The notes beneath the pieces were generated by a model. The model saw only the letters and a list, made by a program, of their open reading frames with translations, was not told the DNA's origin and did no database searches. This document shows, piece by piece, positions 19,242-27,142 of a stretch of DNA of 64,000 nt. A program made the translations under genes and the position numbers. The number at the start of each line of letters is the position of its first letter. Position 1 is the first letter of the stretch. Source of the stretch: DATFFO01 sp963744905 (GTDB lineage Bacteria > Actinomycetota > Acidimicrobiia > Spongiisociales > ZC4RG35); the NCBI GenBank assembly GCA_963744905.1, contig CAVUUV010000003.1, forward strand, positions 930,001 to 994,000. Direction: 5' to 3'.

Positions 19242-20456
19242 CTATGTTTTCAACCCATCGAGCAACTCCAGCACCCGATCCACTTCCTCCATGGTGGTGG
19301 TATGGACGAACCCGATCCGCACCGCCCCTCCCCGCTCCAGCAACCCCAGCTGTTGCATGACATCGAAGGCGTAGTAGTGACCCGACCACACGTAGACACC
19401 GGCCGCCGCCAATCGGCCGGCAACCTCATCCGGCGATAGGTCGGCCACGTTGACGGCGAAGGTGGGGGTCCGGCCCTCGACGCCCCGGATCCCGTAAAGA
19501 GTGACGTGATCTCCCAGGCCCCCGAGGAATCGTCGGCAAAGACCCCGGATGTGGGTCTCCACCCGGGCATGGCCCTCGACGATTCGGGTGCGCCGATCGG
19601 GCCCATCACCCAGCGAAGCCAGATGCTCGACCGCGGCAGACACGCCGGCCAGGGCCTCGAAGCTCTGCGTTCCCGTCTCCCATTTGCCCGGCCCGCGCTC
19701 GGGTGCGGGACGCACCCTGTAGGCCCCAATCTTCTCGAGCAGTTCTCGGGAGCCGTAGAGGATCCCGACGTGGGGGCCGAAGAACTTGTAGGCAGACGCC
19801 ACCAGGAAATCGGCCCCGAGGCCGGCAACGTCGATGACGCCATGGGGGGCGAAGTGAACCGCGTCCACGTAGACCAGGGCACCCGCCGCATGAGCCAGAT
19901 CGATGATCCGTGCCACATCGGGGATGGTGCCGAGGGCGTTGGAAGCATGAGTGACGGCAACGAGACGGGTGCGATCCGTGAGCCGGGCTTCGACCGCGGC
20001 GGCCTCCAAACGAAACGAGCCGGAGTCGAACCGGGCCACGTCCACCGACACCCCCCGATCTCGCGCCGCCAGTCTCCAGGGGGTCACGTTGGCGTCGTGA
20101 TCGAGGCTGGTGACGAGAACCCGGTCACCGGGACGCCAGGTGCGGGCCAGGGCCCTGCTCATGGCGAAGGTGAGAGAGGTCATGTTCTGGCCGAAGACGA
20201 TCTGGTCGGGGCCATCGGCTCCGAACAGATCGGCCACTGACTCCCGGGCCCCGGCTGTCACCTCCTCGGCCACGAGCGATGAAGCGAAGCCGCCCCCGAG
20301 ATTGGAGACGCCCTCCTCCAGCACCTTTCGGATCGACTCGATGACGGAGGACGGCACCTGACTGCCGCCGGGACCGTCCAGATAGGCGACGGGGACGCCA
20401 TCCTGTGTGCGGCTCAAGGCGGGAAACTGGGATCTGATGGCGGCAACGTCGAACAT
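19242..20456 (-). CDS. Cysteine desulfurase-like protein (aminotransferase class V)
   Basis: This 404-residue PLP protein belongs to the class V aminotransferase family and matches the cysteine desulfurase-like group rather than housekeeping IscS or SufS. Visible are VAYLDGPGGSQVP near residue 23, LDHDANVTPWR, THASNALGTIPD, and the PLP lysine in FLVASAYKFFGPHVGILYG near residue 215. I see no cysteine in the position of the catalytic Cys of IscS (the loop reads TGTQSFEAL), so desulfurase activity is uncertain. I chose the ATG at 20456; the frame stays open to 20723, but that extension lies over the start of the divergent RimB-like gene and has no conserved features. Confidence 0.8.
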   Translation of the reverse strand: MFDVAAIRSQFPALSRTQDGVPVAYLDGPGGSQVPSSVIESIRKVLEEGVSNLGGGFASSLVAEEVTAGARESVADLFGADGPDQIVFGQNMTSLTFAMSRALARTWRPGDRVLVTSLDHDANVTPWRLAARDRGVSVDVARFDSGSFRLEAAAVEARLTDRTRLVAVTHASNALGTIPDVARIIDLAHAAGALVYVDAVHFAPHGVIDVAGLGADFLVASAYKFFGPHVGILYGSRELLEKIGAYRVRPAPERGPGKWETGTQSFEALAGVSAAVEHLASLGDGPDRRTRIVEGHARVETHIRGLCRRFLGGLGDHVTLYGIRGVEGRTPTFAVNVADLSPDEVAGRLAAAGVYVWSGHYYAFDVMQQLGLLERGGAVRIGFVHTTTMEEVDRVLELLDGLKT

Positions 20457-20610
20457 GGCGGGACCGTACCGCATCAGCGCCACGGTCGAGGCCGCACCCC
20501 GTCCGGTACCGTACGTCGGCGATGAGCACCGATTCCCGTCCCCGCCGCCACATCCCTCCGGCGGACGGAGTTGAGGGGCACCGCCAACCCGGGTCGAGCA
20601 AGGAGCAGCC

Positions 20611-21048
20611 ATGGCCCCACTGATGGGCTGGCGAGAGTGGGTGGGGCTTCCCGGCTTCGGTGTGGAGGCCGTGAAAGCCAAGGTCGACACCGGAGCCGCC
20701 TCGTCCTCCCTACATGCCTTCAAGCTGGAACGTTTCAGCGCAGACGATGTACCGATGGTCAGGTTCGAAATCCATCCCCGTCAGCGTTCCACGGCCGCCA
20801 GGATCACGGTCGAAGCCGAGGTGATCGACGAGCGAGCCGTACGAAACCCTGGCGGCCACCGCGAGGTCCGCCCGGTGATCGAAGCCGTACTCGCCTGGTC
20901 CGACGTGCGGTGGACAACCGAGATCAATCTGACCCGGCGAGACGAGATGGGGTTCCGCATGTTGCTGGGAAGACGCGCCCTCCGGAGCCGGTTTCTGGTC
21001 GACCCGGGACGCTCCTACCTGGGCGGTCGTCCCGGATCATCCGGCTGA
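20611..21048 (+). CDS. RimB-type ATP-dependent zinc protease / retropepsin-like protein
   Basis: This 145-residue protein belongs to the Zn_protease family (PF05618), which has a pepsin-like fold. The Asp-Thr-Gly-Ala loop is visible in AKVDTGAASSSLHAF near residue 24, and a second conserved patch is RMLLGRRALRSRFLVDPGRSYL near the C terminus (in part). In Pseudomonas the RimB protease works together with the RimK ligase. Here a rimK gene follows 80 bp downstream and an aspartoacylase-like gene after it. The ATG at 20611 has AAGGAG 6 nt upstream. Confidence 0.82.
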   Translation: MAPLMGWREWVGLPGFGVEAVKAKVDTGAASSSLHAFKLERFSADDVPMVRFEIHPRQRSTAARITVEAEVIDERAVRNPGGHREVRPVIEAVLAWSDVRWTTEINLTRRDEMGFRMLLGRRALRSRFLVDPGRSYLGGRPGSSG

Positions 21049-21128
21049 GGCCCCACTCTCCGTCACATCCGGTCACACCGGCTCTAGCCTGATCCTGCTC
21101 CCGCTGGCGGAAGGGACAGAAAGGCCCC

Positions 21129-22031
21129 ATGGAAATCGGCATCCTCTCCCGCAAGTCTTCCCTGTACTCGACCAGTCGTCTGGTCGAAGCGGCCCGGGAC
21201 GCCGGCCACAAGGTGAGGGTCATCGACTACCTCCGCTGCTACATGGACATCACCTCGGCCCGGCCCAAGGTGCGCTATCAGGGCGAGGAGCTGCGCTTCG
21301 ACGCCATCATCCCCAGGATCGGGGCCAGCTACACCTTCTACGGCACCGCCGTGGTGCGGCAATTCGAGATGATGGACGTCTATCCGCTGGTGACGAGCCA
21401 GGCCATAAGCCGCTCCCGGGACAAGCTTCGTTCAATCCAGCTCTTGGCTCGGGCCGGGGTGGGATTACCCGTGACCGGATTCGCCCACAGCACCCAGGAT
21501 GTAGAGGGTCTGCTGGAAATCGTGGATGGGGCGCCGGTCGTGGTCAAGCTGCTCGAAGGTACCCAGGGCCTGGGAGTCGTGCTGGCCGAGACCAGGAAAG
21601 CAGCCGAGTCCGTCATCGGCGCCTTCCGCCAGCTCGATGCCAACTTCCTGGTACAGGAGTTCATCAAGGAAGCAAAGGGTGCCGACATCAGGGCGTTCGT
21701 AATCGGGGGAAAGGTCGTAGCCGCCATGCGCCGACAGGGGGCACCGGGCGAATTCCGCTCCAACCTCCACCGGGGCGGGACGGCCGAGCGGATCAGGCTG
21801 ACCGCCATCGAGCGCACCACGGCGTTGAGAGCCGCCAAGACCATGGGCCTCAACGTGTGCGGGGTCGACATGGTGCAGTCCAACCACGGGCCCCTTGTCC
21901 TCGAGGTCAACTCGTCGCCCGGGCTGGAGGGGATCGAGGAAGCGTCGGGCCTCGACATAGCCGCCAAGATCATCACGTTCGTCGAAGAGAACGCCCGGCC
22001 CGGGCGGAGCCGTGACCGCATCAAGGGATAA
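21129..22031 (+). CDS. rimK: RimK family ATP-grasp ligase
   Basis: This 300-residue ATP-grasp enzyme matches RimK, which adds glutamate residues to the C terminus of ribosomal protein S6 in some bacteria. It begins MEIGILSRKSSLYSTSRLVEA, carries the central PVVVKLLEGTQGLGVVLAE (ATP-binding Lys and glycine loop, near residue 135), VQEFIKEAKGADIRAFVIGG near 175, and the Mg2+-binding VLEVNSSPGLEGIE near 258. The natural acceptor here is not proven; other RimK homologues modify F420 or tetrahydromethanopterin. It is in one cluster with the RimB-like protease and overlaps the following gene by 20 nt. Confidence 0.88.
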   Translation: MEIGILSRKSSLYSTSRLVEAARDAGHKVRVIDYLRCYMDITSARPKVRYQGEELRFDAIIPRIGASYTFYGTAVVRQFEMMDVYPLVTSQAISRSRDKLRSIQLLARAGVGLPVTGFAHSTQDVEGLLEIVDGAPVVVKLLEGTQGLGVVLAETRKAAESVIGAFRQLDANFLVQEFIKEAKGADIRAFVIGGKVVAAMRRQGAPGEFRSNLHRGGTAERIRLTAIERTTALRAAKTMGLNVCGVDMVQSNHGPLVLEVNSSPGLEGIEEASGLDIAAKIITFVEENARPGRSRDRIKG

Positions 22032-23031
22032 CGGTCACCGCAACGTCGCCATCAGTGTGGGTGATCGAACGGTGCCGCCCGGGCGGACGGCGCGGTTCGA
22101 GCTCCCCTTCGCCCGCCTCCCGACCGGGAGCGACGCCTCCCTCCCGGTGGCGGTCGTGAACGGCCGTTACGCCGGACCCCACGTATGGCTATCCGGGGCG
22201 ATCCACGGAGACGAGTTGAACGGGGTCGAGATCATTCGCCGGGTCCTGAGGCGGCTCGAGGCGCGCCGTCTTCACGGGGCGGTGCTGGCCGTTCCGATTG
22301 TCAACGTGTTCGGCTTTCTGAGCGAGTCCCGCTATCTCCCCGACCGGCGCGACCTCAACCGCTCCTTTCCGGGATCGGGCCGGGGTTCACTGGCCAATCG
22401 CCTGGCCCATCTGTTCATGACCGAGGTGGTCTCCCAGTGCAATCTGGGCATCGATTTGCACACCGCCACCAACCACAGGATCAATCTTCCGCAAGTTCGG
22501 GCAGACCTCGACCATCCTGAAACGAGACGACTGGCACTGGCATTCGGGGCTCCGTTCGCCATCCAGGCCCGGCTACGCGACGGCTCACTGCGTCAGGCGG
22601 CGCTCGAACAGGACATCGGAGTGCTGCTCTACGAGGCGGGGCAGGCACACCGCTTCGACGAGGCCGCCATCGAGTCCGGCGTCGACGGGGTGCTCCGGGT
22701 CCTGAACGAACTCGAGATGACCGACGCCGCCGTGCCCGAACCGGGTGAGGTCCGCATGGTGCGCCGAACCGTGTGGGTTCGTGCGCGCCGGGGAGGGATC
22801 ACCAACTTGAACGCGGGACTGGGGACCTACGTGCGGAAAGGAGATGTGATCGGATCGGTGTCGGATTCTTTCGGAACCCGACCCACCCGGATCAAGTCGA
22901 ATGCCGAGGGATGGGTCATAGCCCGGACTCTCAATCCGCTCGTCGCCCCGGGCGACGCCCTGGTTCATCTCGCCACCGAGATGGGGCCTGATCGCGATGA
23001 ACCGGCCGAGCGCCGCCGAACGGCCCGCTGA
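22012..23031 (+). CDS. Succinylglutamate desuccinylase/aspartoacylase family protein
   Basis: This 339-residue protein is a zinc carboxypeptidase-like (M14) hydrolase of the AstE/AspA family. The zinc ligands are visible in WLSGAIHGDELNGVE (HxxE, near residue 66) and GIDLHTATNHRINLPQVR (His, near residue 148), with DLNRSFPG between them. The C-terminal 100 residues form the usual beta domain with a lipoyl-like turn (GLGTYVRKGDVIGSVSD). The GTG at 22012 lies inside the end of rimK and has GGAG upstream. Deacylases of this family often follow RimK and RimB-like genes; the substrate is unknown. Confidence 0.82.
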   Translation: MTASRDNGHRNVAISVGDRTVPPGRTARFELPFARLPTGSDASLPVAVVNGRYAGPHVWLSGAIHGDELNGVEIIRRVLRRLEARRLHGAVLAVPIVNVFGFLSESRYLPDRRDLNRSFPGSGRGSLANRLAHLFMTEVVSQCNLGIDLHTATNHRINLPQVRADLDHPETRRLALAFGAPFAIQARLRDGSLRQAALEQDIGVLLYEAGQAHRFDEAAIESGVDGVLRVLNELEMTDAAVPEPGEVRMVRRTVWVRARRGGITNLNAGLGTYVRKGDVIGSVSDSFGTRPTRIKSNAEGWVIARTLNPLVAPGDALVHLATEMGPDRDEPAERRRTAR

Positions 23032-23032
23032 C

Positions 23033-23608
23033 TCAGCGGCTTCTCGTGGTGCGCTTGAACTCGTTCAAGCCAGACCAATCCAACATGTCGAGGGCACGGT
23101 CGAGATCGGCCAGGTTTCCTCGATCCATGAAACGGATGAAAGTGGCCACATCGTCCTTGATGAAGGTGGGCACACCGAACACCTGCCAGCGCTCGACGGA
23201 CTCGTTGTGCTCGGTCGCCAGGGACTTGGCCGGGGTGCCCGACTCGACCACGGCGGCGATGGCTTCGATGTCCACTCCCGTATCGGCCAGGGCATCTCTG
23301 ATGACAGACTCATCAGTGACATCGCGGCCCTGGTCGTGCCGTGCCGAAAACAGCGCCATATGAGCTGCCGGAAAGTGCTCGGGTTCGCTGTCGCGAATGG
23401 CCACTCCCCACAGCAGAGCCCGAACCCCTGAAGCGCTCACATCGTCGAATACCGGTGGATCACCTTCGTTCGTGTGGACTTGAGACAGGGAGAAGGGCCG
23501 GAAAGTGACATCCCAGTCTCGGCCCGCCTCCAGTCCGGCGATCACCGCCTCGTTGGCGTTGCGGGCAAAGGGGCACAGGTAGTCGAAATTGATCTGAAAT
23601 CTCATCAT
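23033..23608 (-). CDS. DsbA family thioredoxin-like oxidoreductase
   Basis: This 191-residue protein has the DsbA-like thioredoxin fold: a first strand (MRFQINFDYLCPFARNANE) with a single active-site Cys in CPFA instead of CxxC, a helical insert, and the cis-proline loop VFGVPTFIKDD near residue 157. A single-Cys active site of this kind resembles mycothiol-linked DsbA-like proteins (such as M. tuberculosis Rv2466c, which has CPWC) and 2-hydroxychromene-2-carboxylate isomerases, so the exact reaction is open. The start is ATG 23608 (ATG 23605 is alternative); there is no ribosome-binding site, and the SigH-type promoter just upstream would give a leaderless transcript. Confidence 0.75.
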   Translation of the reverse strand: MMRFQINFDYLCPFARNANEAVIAGLEAGRDWDVTFRPFSLSQVHTNEGDPPVFDDVSASGVRALLWGVAIRDSEPEHFPAAHMALFSARHDQGRDVTDESVIRDALADTGVDIEAIAAVVESGTPAKSLATEHNESVERWQVFGVPTFIKDDVATFIRFMDRGNLADLDRALDMLDWSGLNEFKRTTRSR

Positions 23609-23615
23609 TGGCCTG

Positions 23616-23642
23616 AACGTGCCCTGACCAGGGAGTATTCCC
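23616..23642 (-). promoter_or_regulatory. SigH/SigR-type promoter of the dsbA-like gene
   Basis: On the minus strand GGGAATA (23642-23636), 16 bp, and CGTT (23619-23616) match the actinobacterial SigH/SigR consensus GGGAAYA-N16/17-CGTT exactly. Transcription would begin about 7-9 bp after CGTT, that is at or next to the start codon (23608). Confidence 0.7.
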
Positions 23643-23668
23643 CGTCGGCTTCTTGGCCCCAAGGGTTC

Positions 23669-23695
23669 GGGAACGAAACAACGTGCGCTGACGTT
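23669..23695 (+). promoter_or_regulatory. SigH/SigR-type promoter of whiB
   Basis: GGGAACG (23669-23675), 16 bp, and CGTT (23692-23695) fit the same sigma consensus with one mismatch. Inside it lies a 6-bp inverted repeat, CAACGT (23679-23684) and ACGTTG (23691-23696). Start sites would be about 30 bp before the whiB start codon. Confidence 0.6.
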
Positions 23696-23734
23696 GCACC
23701 CTTTCGACCGGATCAACCGCTAGGAGCGTTCCCG

Positions 23735-24013
23735 GTGGCCCACGATCGGCAGACCGCCCCCGAATACATGGAGAGCTGGCGGGAGGCAGCCGCCTGTCGG
23801 GGAACAGTTGAGATCGACTTCTTCTGCGATCCATCAGACCGAACGGCGATATCCGCCGCCAAGGCGCTGTGCGCCGGATGCCCGGTGGCCGGTGAATGCC
23901 TCACCTGGGCCATCGAGACCAACCAGACCGACGGTATCTGGGGCGGCCACACTCCTGTCGAACGTCGGTCTGTGCGCCGCCGCTGGCTGGAGGAGATCCG
24001 CCGGGCCAGCTGA
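23735..24013 (+). CDS. WhiB family transcriptional regulator
   Basis: This 92-residue protein has all four cysteines that bind the [4Fe-4S] cluster of WhiB proteins: AAAC near residue 20, FFC near 31, then the CAGCPVAGEC core (C-x2-C-x5-C). The GIWGG turn follows, and a basic C terminus (ERRSVRRRWLEEIRR) could contact DNA. WhiB proteins bind sigma factor region 4 and DNA and respond to redox signals; they occur only in Actinobacteriota and their phages. The GTG at 23735 has AGGAG 8 nt upstream. The subfamily (WhiB1-7) cannot be fixed. The SigH-type promoter and the divergent thiol-redox gene point to oxidative stress. Confidence 0.93.
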   Translation: MAHDRQTAPEYMESWREAAACRGTVEIDFFCDPSDRTAISAAKALCAGCPVAGECLTWAIETNQTDGIWGGHTPVERRSVRRRWLEEIRRAS

Positions 24014-24020
24014 CCCCCGA

Positions 24021-25238
24021 TCAGACCGGAGGCTCGAAGAAGGCGCCCGGTTCGTGCCCTGCCAACTCGGTGCGGGCCACGGAACGGAGGTGGACCTCGT
24101 CGGGCCCGTCGGCGATCTGCAGCCAGCGGGCCATGGAGTAGAACCGTGCCAGGGGCCAATCGTCGGTGAACCCGGCCGCGCCGAACAACTGCATGGCCCG
24201 GTCGGCAACGTACTTGAGTGTGGCCGGTGCGACCACCTTGATAGCGGCGATCTCGGTTCGGGCTGCCTTGGTCCCTACCTCGTCGATCATCCAGGCCGTC
24301 TTCAAGACCAGCAGACGTGCCTGCTCGATACGCAGCCGCGATTGCGCGATCCATTCCCGAACCACACCCTGATCGGCCAACGGCTTGCCGAAGGTGCTGC
24401 GCGACAGGGCCCGCTCACACATCAGATCCAGAGCACGCTCGGCGGCTCCGATCGCCCGCATGCAGTGATGGATCCGCCCCGGACCGAGACGGGCCTGGGC
24501 AATGGCGAAGCCGCCCCCCTCCTCTCCGAGGAGATTGTCTACCGGGACGCGAACATCCTCGAACAGGATCTGGGGATGACCACCCCGATCCTGGTATCCG
24601 AACACGGTCGGCGTCCTCTCGATGGTCACCCCCGGCGTGTCCATCGGCACCAGGACCATCGACTGCTGATGGTGTCGGTCGGCATCGGGATTGGTGACAC
24701 CCATCACGATCGAGATCCGGCACCTGGGTGAGGCGGCACCCGAGCTGAACCACTTGCGGCCGTTGACGACGTAGTGGTCACCCTGGCGCTCGATAGTCGA
24801 GGAGATGTTGGTGGCGTCCGAGCTGGCCACCGCCGGCTCGGTCATGGAAAAACAAGATCTGATCTCTCCATCCAGCAGTGGTGCCAGCCAGCGCTCCTTC
24901 TGCTCCTCGGTCCCGAACATGTGCAGTATCTCCATGTTGCCGGTGTCGGGCGCGGCACAGTTGATGGCCTCGGGAGCGATCTCGGGGCTGCGGCCGGTGA
25001 TCTCGGCCAGAGGGGCGTACTCCGCCACACTCAAATCCGACACATCAGGCAGGAACAGGTTCCATAGCCCCCGGCTCCGCGCCTCGGTCTTCAGCTTCTC
25101 CATCAACTCTGGATGGCCATGAGGATCGGCCGCCTGCTGGGCCAGGTACTCCTCCTCCACCGGATAGACGTGGCTCTCCATGAAGTCGGTCAACCGGCTT
25201 CTGTAATCCTCGACCTTGTCGCTGTAGGCGAAATCCAC
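24021..25238 (-). CDS. Acyl-CoA dehydrogenase family protein
   Basis: This 405-residue flavoprotein belongs to the acyl-CoA dehydrogenase family, which oxidises acyl-CoA to enoyl-CoA and passes electrons to ETF. Landmarks are SCFSMTEPAVASSDATNISS near residue 135, HYVVNGRKWFSSGA near 158 and the C-terminal helical domain with QLFGAAGFTDDWPLARFYSMARWLQIADG (in pieces). It looks closest to the ACAD10/11-like branch, but chain length cannot be told. The start is GTG at 25238 with GGAG about 8 nt upstream. The stop lies 7 bp after the end of whiB on the other strand. Confidence 0.88.
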   Translation of the reverse strand: MDFAYSDKVEDYRSRLTDFMESHVYPVEEEYLAQQAADPHGHPELMEKLKTEARSRGLWNLFLPDVSDLSVAEYAPLAEITGRSPEIAPEAINCAAPDTGNMEILHMFGTEEQKERWLAPLLDGEIRSCFSMTEPAVASSDATNISSTIERQGDHYVVNGRKWFSSGAASPRCRISIVMGVTNPDADRHHQQSMVLVPMDTPGVTIERTPTVFGYQDRGGHPQILFEDVRVPVDNLLGEEGGGFAIAQARLGPGRIHHCMRAIGAAERALDLMCERALSRSTFGKPLADQGVVREWIAQSRLRIEQARLLVLKTAWMIDEVGTKAARTEIAAIKVVAPATLKYVADRAMQLFGAAGFTDDWPLARFYSMARWLQIADGPDEVHLRSVARTELAGHEPGAFFEPPV

Positions 25239-25329
25239 TGCGTGTTCTCCAATCCTCGCCCGGCCAAATCTACCGGCCCGGACAGGGGCAATGCCCGCAC
25301 CCGGCTCCGGCCCCTATATCGTCGGGCCG

Positions 25330-26673
25330 ATGCACGAGAACCTTCGCTCCGCCGTGGCCGACGACTTCGACCGACTCCGGTCGGTGCTGGAGGACCTGAT
25401 CCGGATTCCCTCCGTCAGTGCCGATGGGTTCGATCCCTCCGGGGTCCATCGTTCGGCCGAAGCCGTTGCGGCTCTCCTCACTGAGGAGGGCCTCGAGAAT
25501 GTGAGGTTGCTGGAGCTCTCCGGAGCACACCCGGCCGTATTCGGACAGATTCCCCCCCCACCGGGAGCACCGACCGTCCTCCTCTATGCCCATCACGACG
25601 TGCAGCCTCCCGGCCCGAGCCAGGAGTGGAAAACCGGCCCCTTCGAGCCTCACACCGAGCAGGGAAGGCTCTTCGGAAGGGGGGCGAGCGACGACAAGTC
25701 GGGCATCATCATGCACCTGGGGGCGATTCGGGCCTTCGGGGGTCGCCCCCCGGTAGGGGTGAAGGTGTTCGTCGAGGGTGAGGAAGAGATCGGATCACGC
25801 CACTTACCCCGATTCCTGGAGGAGTACAGCGGCCTGCTCGAGGCCGACGTCATCGTCATCGCCGACGCCAGCAACTGGCAGGTGGGCGTTCCCGCCCTGA
25901 CGACGTCCCTGCGAGGAATCGTGGCCGTGGAAGTCGAAGTTCGGACACTGGCGGCCGCCCAGCATTCGGGACTGTTCGGGGGCCTCTACCCGGACGCCCT
26001 GATGGTTCTCTCCCGGATCATTTCCACCCTCCACGACGACGAGGGCAACGTGGCAGTCGAAGGGCTGGTCTCGGACGAGGTTGACGGCCTCGAACTGTCC
26101 GAGGAGCAGGCCGCCGCCATGTCCGGGGCTGTGCCGGGATTGGAGACCATCGGACAGGGGTCGCTCGTCTCCCGCCTGTGGACCCGGCCGGCCATCTCGG
26201 TCCTGGCTCTCGACGCTCCCCGGGTGGCGGAGGCGATCAATCAACTGGTACCGGTGGCCCGGGCCAAACTCAGCATGCGCACCGCGCCCGACCAGGACAA
26301 CCGGGCAGCCCTGGAGGCGCTCCGTCGCCACATCGAGAGCCACGTCCCCTGGGGAGCCCGGGTGACGTTGACCGACAAGGACTTCGGTGACGGCTTCACC
26401 CTGACGACGGGGGGAACGGCCTTCAACGCCTGGCGGGAGGGGATGCACCAATCCTGGGGGATAGAACCGGTCGAGATGGGGGTGGGCGGATCGATTCCGT
26501 TCGTGGCCGCCTTCTCGGAGAAGCTCCCCGGGGCCCCGATCCTGCTCACCGGTGCCGGTGATCCCACGTCCTCGATCCACGCCCCCAACGAGTCCCAGGA
26601 TCTGGGGGACCTGGAGAAGGCAGTCCTTGCCGAGGCCATAGCCCTCCAGCTTCTGGCCGGCTCGGCCCGCTAA
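25330..26673 (+). CDS. M20 family dipeptidase
   Basis: This 447-residue zinc peptidase belongs to the M20 family (dipeptidase/acetylornithine deacetylase-like). The metal-binding and catalytic positions are visible: LLYAHHDVQPPG (His, Asp) near residue 85, GRGASDDKSGI near 117, the catalytic EE in FVEGEEEIGSRH near 150, IADASN near 178, and the last metal His in SIHAPNESQ near 418. A dimerisation domain lies between. I start at ATG 25330; ATG 25291 would add 13 residues. The stop codon shares two bases with the stop of the convergent trmL. Confidence 0.87.
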   Translation: MHENLRSAVADDFDRLRSVLEDLIRIPSVSADGFDPSGVHRSAEAVAALLTEEGLENVRLLELSGAHPAVFGQIPPPPGAPTVLLYAHHDVQPPGPSQEWKTGPFEPHTEQGRLFGRGASDDKSGIIMHLGAIRAFGGRPPVGVKVFVEGEEEIGSRHLPRFLEEYSGLLEADVIVIADASNWQVGVPALTTSLRGIVAVEVEVRTLAAAQHSGLFGGLYPDALMVLSRIISTLHDDEGNVAVEGLVSDEVDGLELSEEQAAAMSGAVPGLETIGQGSLVSRLWTRPAISVLALDAPRVAEAINQLVPVARAKLSMRTAPDQDNRAALEALRRHIESHVPWGARVTLTDKDFGDGFTLTTGGTAFNAWREGMHQSWGIEPVEMGVGGSIPFVAAFSEKLPGAPILLTGAGDPTSSIHAPNESQDLGDLEKAVLAEAIALQLLAGSAR

Positions 26674-27137
26674 CACCCCGACCCTTCGAAGCCGTTCTGA
26701 CGCCAGGCCTCGTAGACGACGATGGCCGCGGCGTTGGACAGGTTTATCGACCGGACCCCCGGGACCATGGGGATGCGGACCCTGTGGTCCACCCAGGGAT
26801 GGTGTTGCACCTCAGGAGGCAAGCCCACCGACTCGGGGCCGAACAAAAGGACGTCCCCGGCCCGGTAGGCGACCTCGGTATAGGGGACATCTCCGTCGAC
26901 GGTGAAGGCATACACCGGCCGGTGGCCCAGCGCTGCTACGCACCGGTCGAGATCGGGATGAACGGTCACGGTGGCCCGATCTCGATAGTCCATCCCCGCT
27001 CGCCGTAGCTTGGCGTCATCCATGCGATATCCGAGCGGCTCGACGAGATGGAGATCACAGCCGGTCACCGCCGCCAGCCTCATCGCATTCCCCGTGTTGG
27101 GTGGTATCTCGGGGTGATAGAAGACGATGGAGAACAC
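26670..27137 (-). CDS. trmL: tRNA (cytidine(34)-2'-O)-methyltransferase
   Basis: This 155-residue SPOUT methyltransferase methylates the ribose of wobble position 34 in tRNA-Leu species. The signature is clear: FYHPEIPPNTGNAMRLAA at the N terminus, HLVEPLGYRMDDAKLRRAGMDY near residue 31, LLFGPESVGLP near 97, and the knot RIPMVPGVRSINLSNAAAI near 121. The start is GTG at 27137, 5 bp after nucS, so the two form an operon. The frame stays open far upstream, but that part is a shadow of nucS and the MFS gene. The TAG stop (26672-26670) interlocks with the TAA of the dipeptidase gene. Confidence 0.93.
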   Translation of the reverse strand: MFSIVFYHPEIPPNTGNAMRLAAVTGCDLHLVEPLGYRMDDAKLRRAGMDYRDRATVTVHPDLDRCVAALGHRPVYAFTVDGDVPYTEVAYRAGDVLLFGPESVGLPPEVQHHPWVDHRVRIPMVPGVRSINLSNAAAIVVYEAWRQNGFEGSGC

Positions 27138-27142
27138 GGACG

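Noticed and set aside
20457..20610. tRNA or small RNA gene in the divergent gap
   Set aside because: No cloverleaf arms or conserved T-loop bases; the gap is short and GC-rich without a clear stem series.
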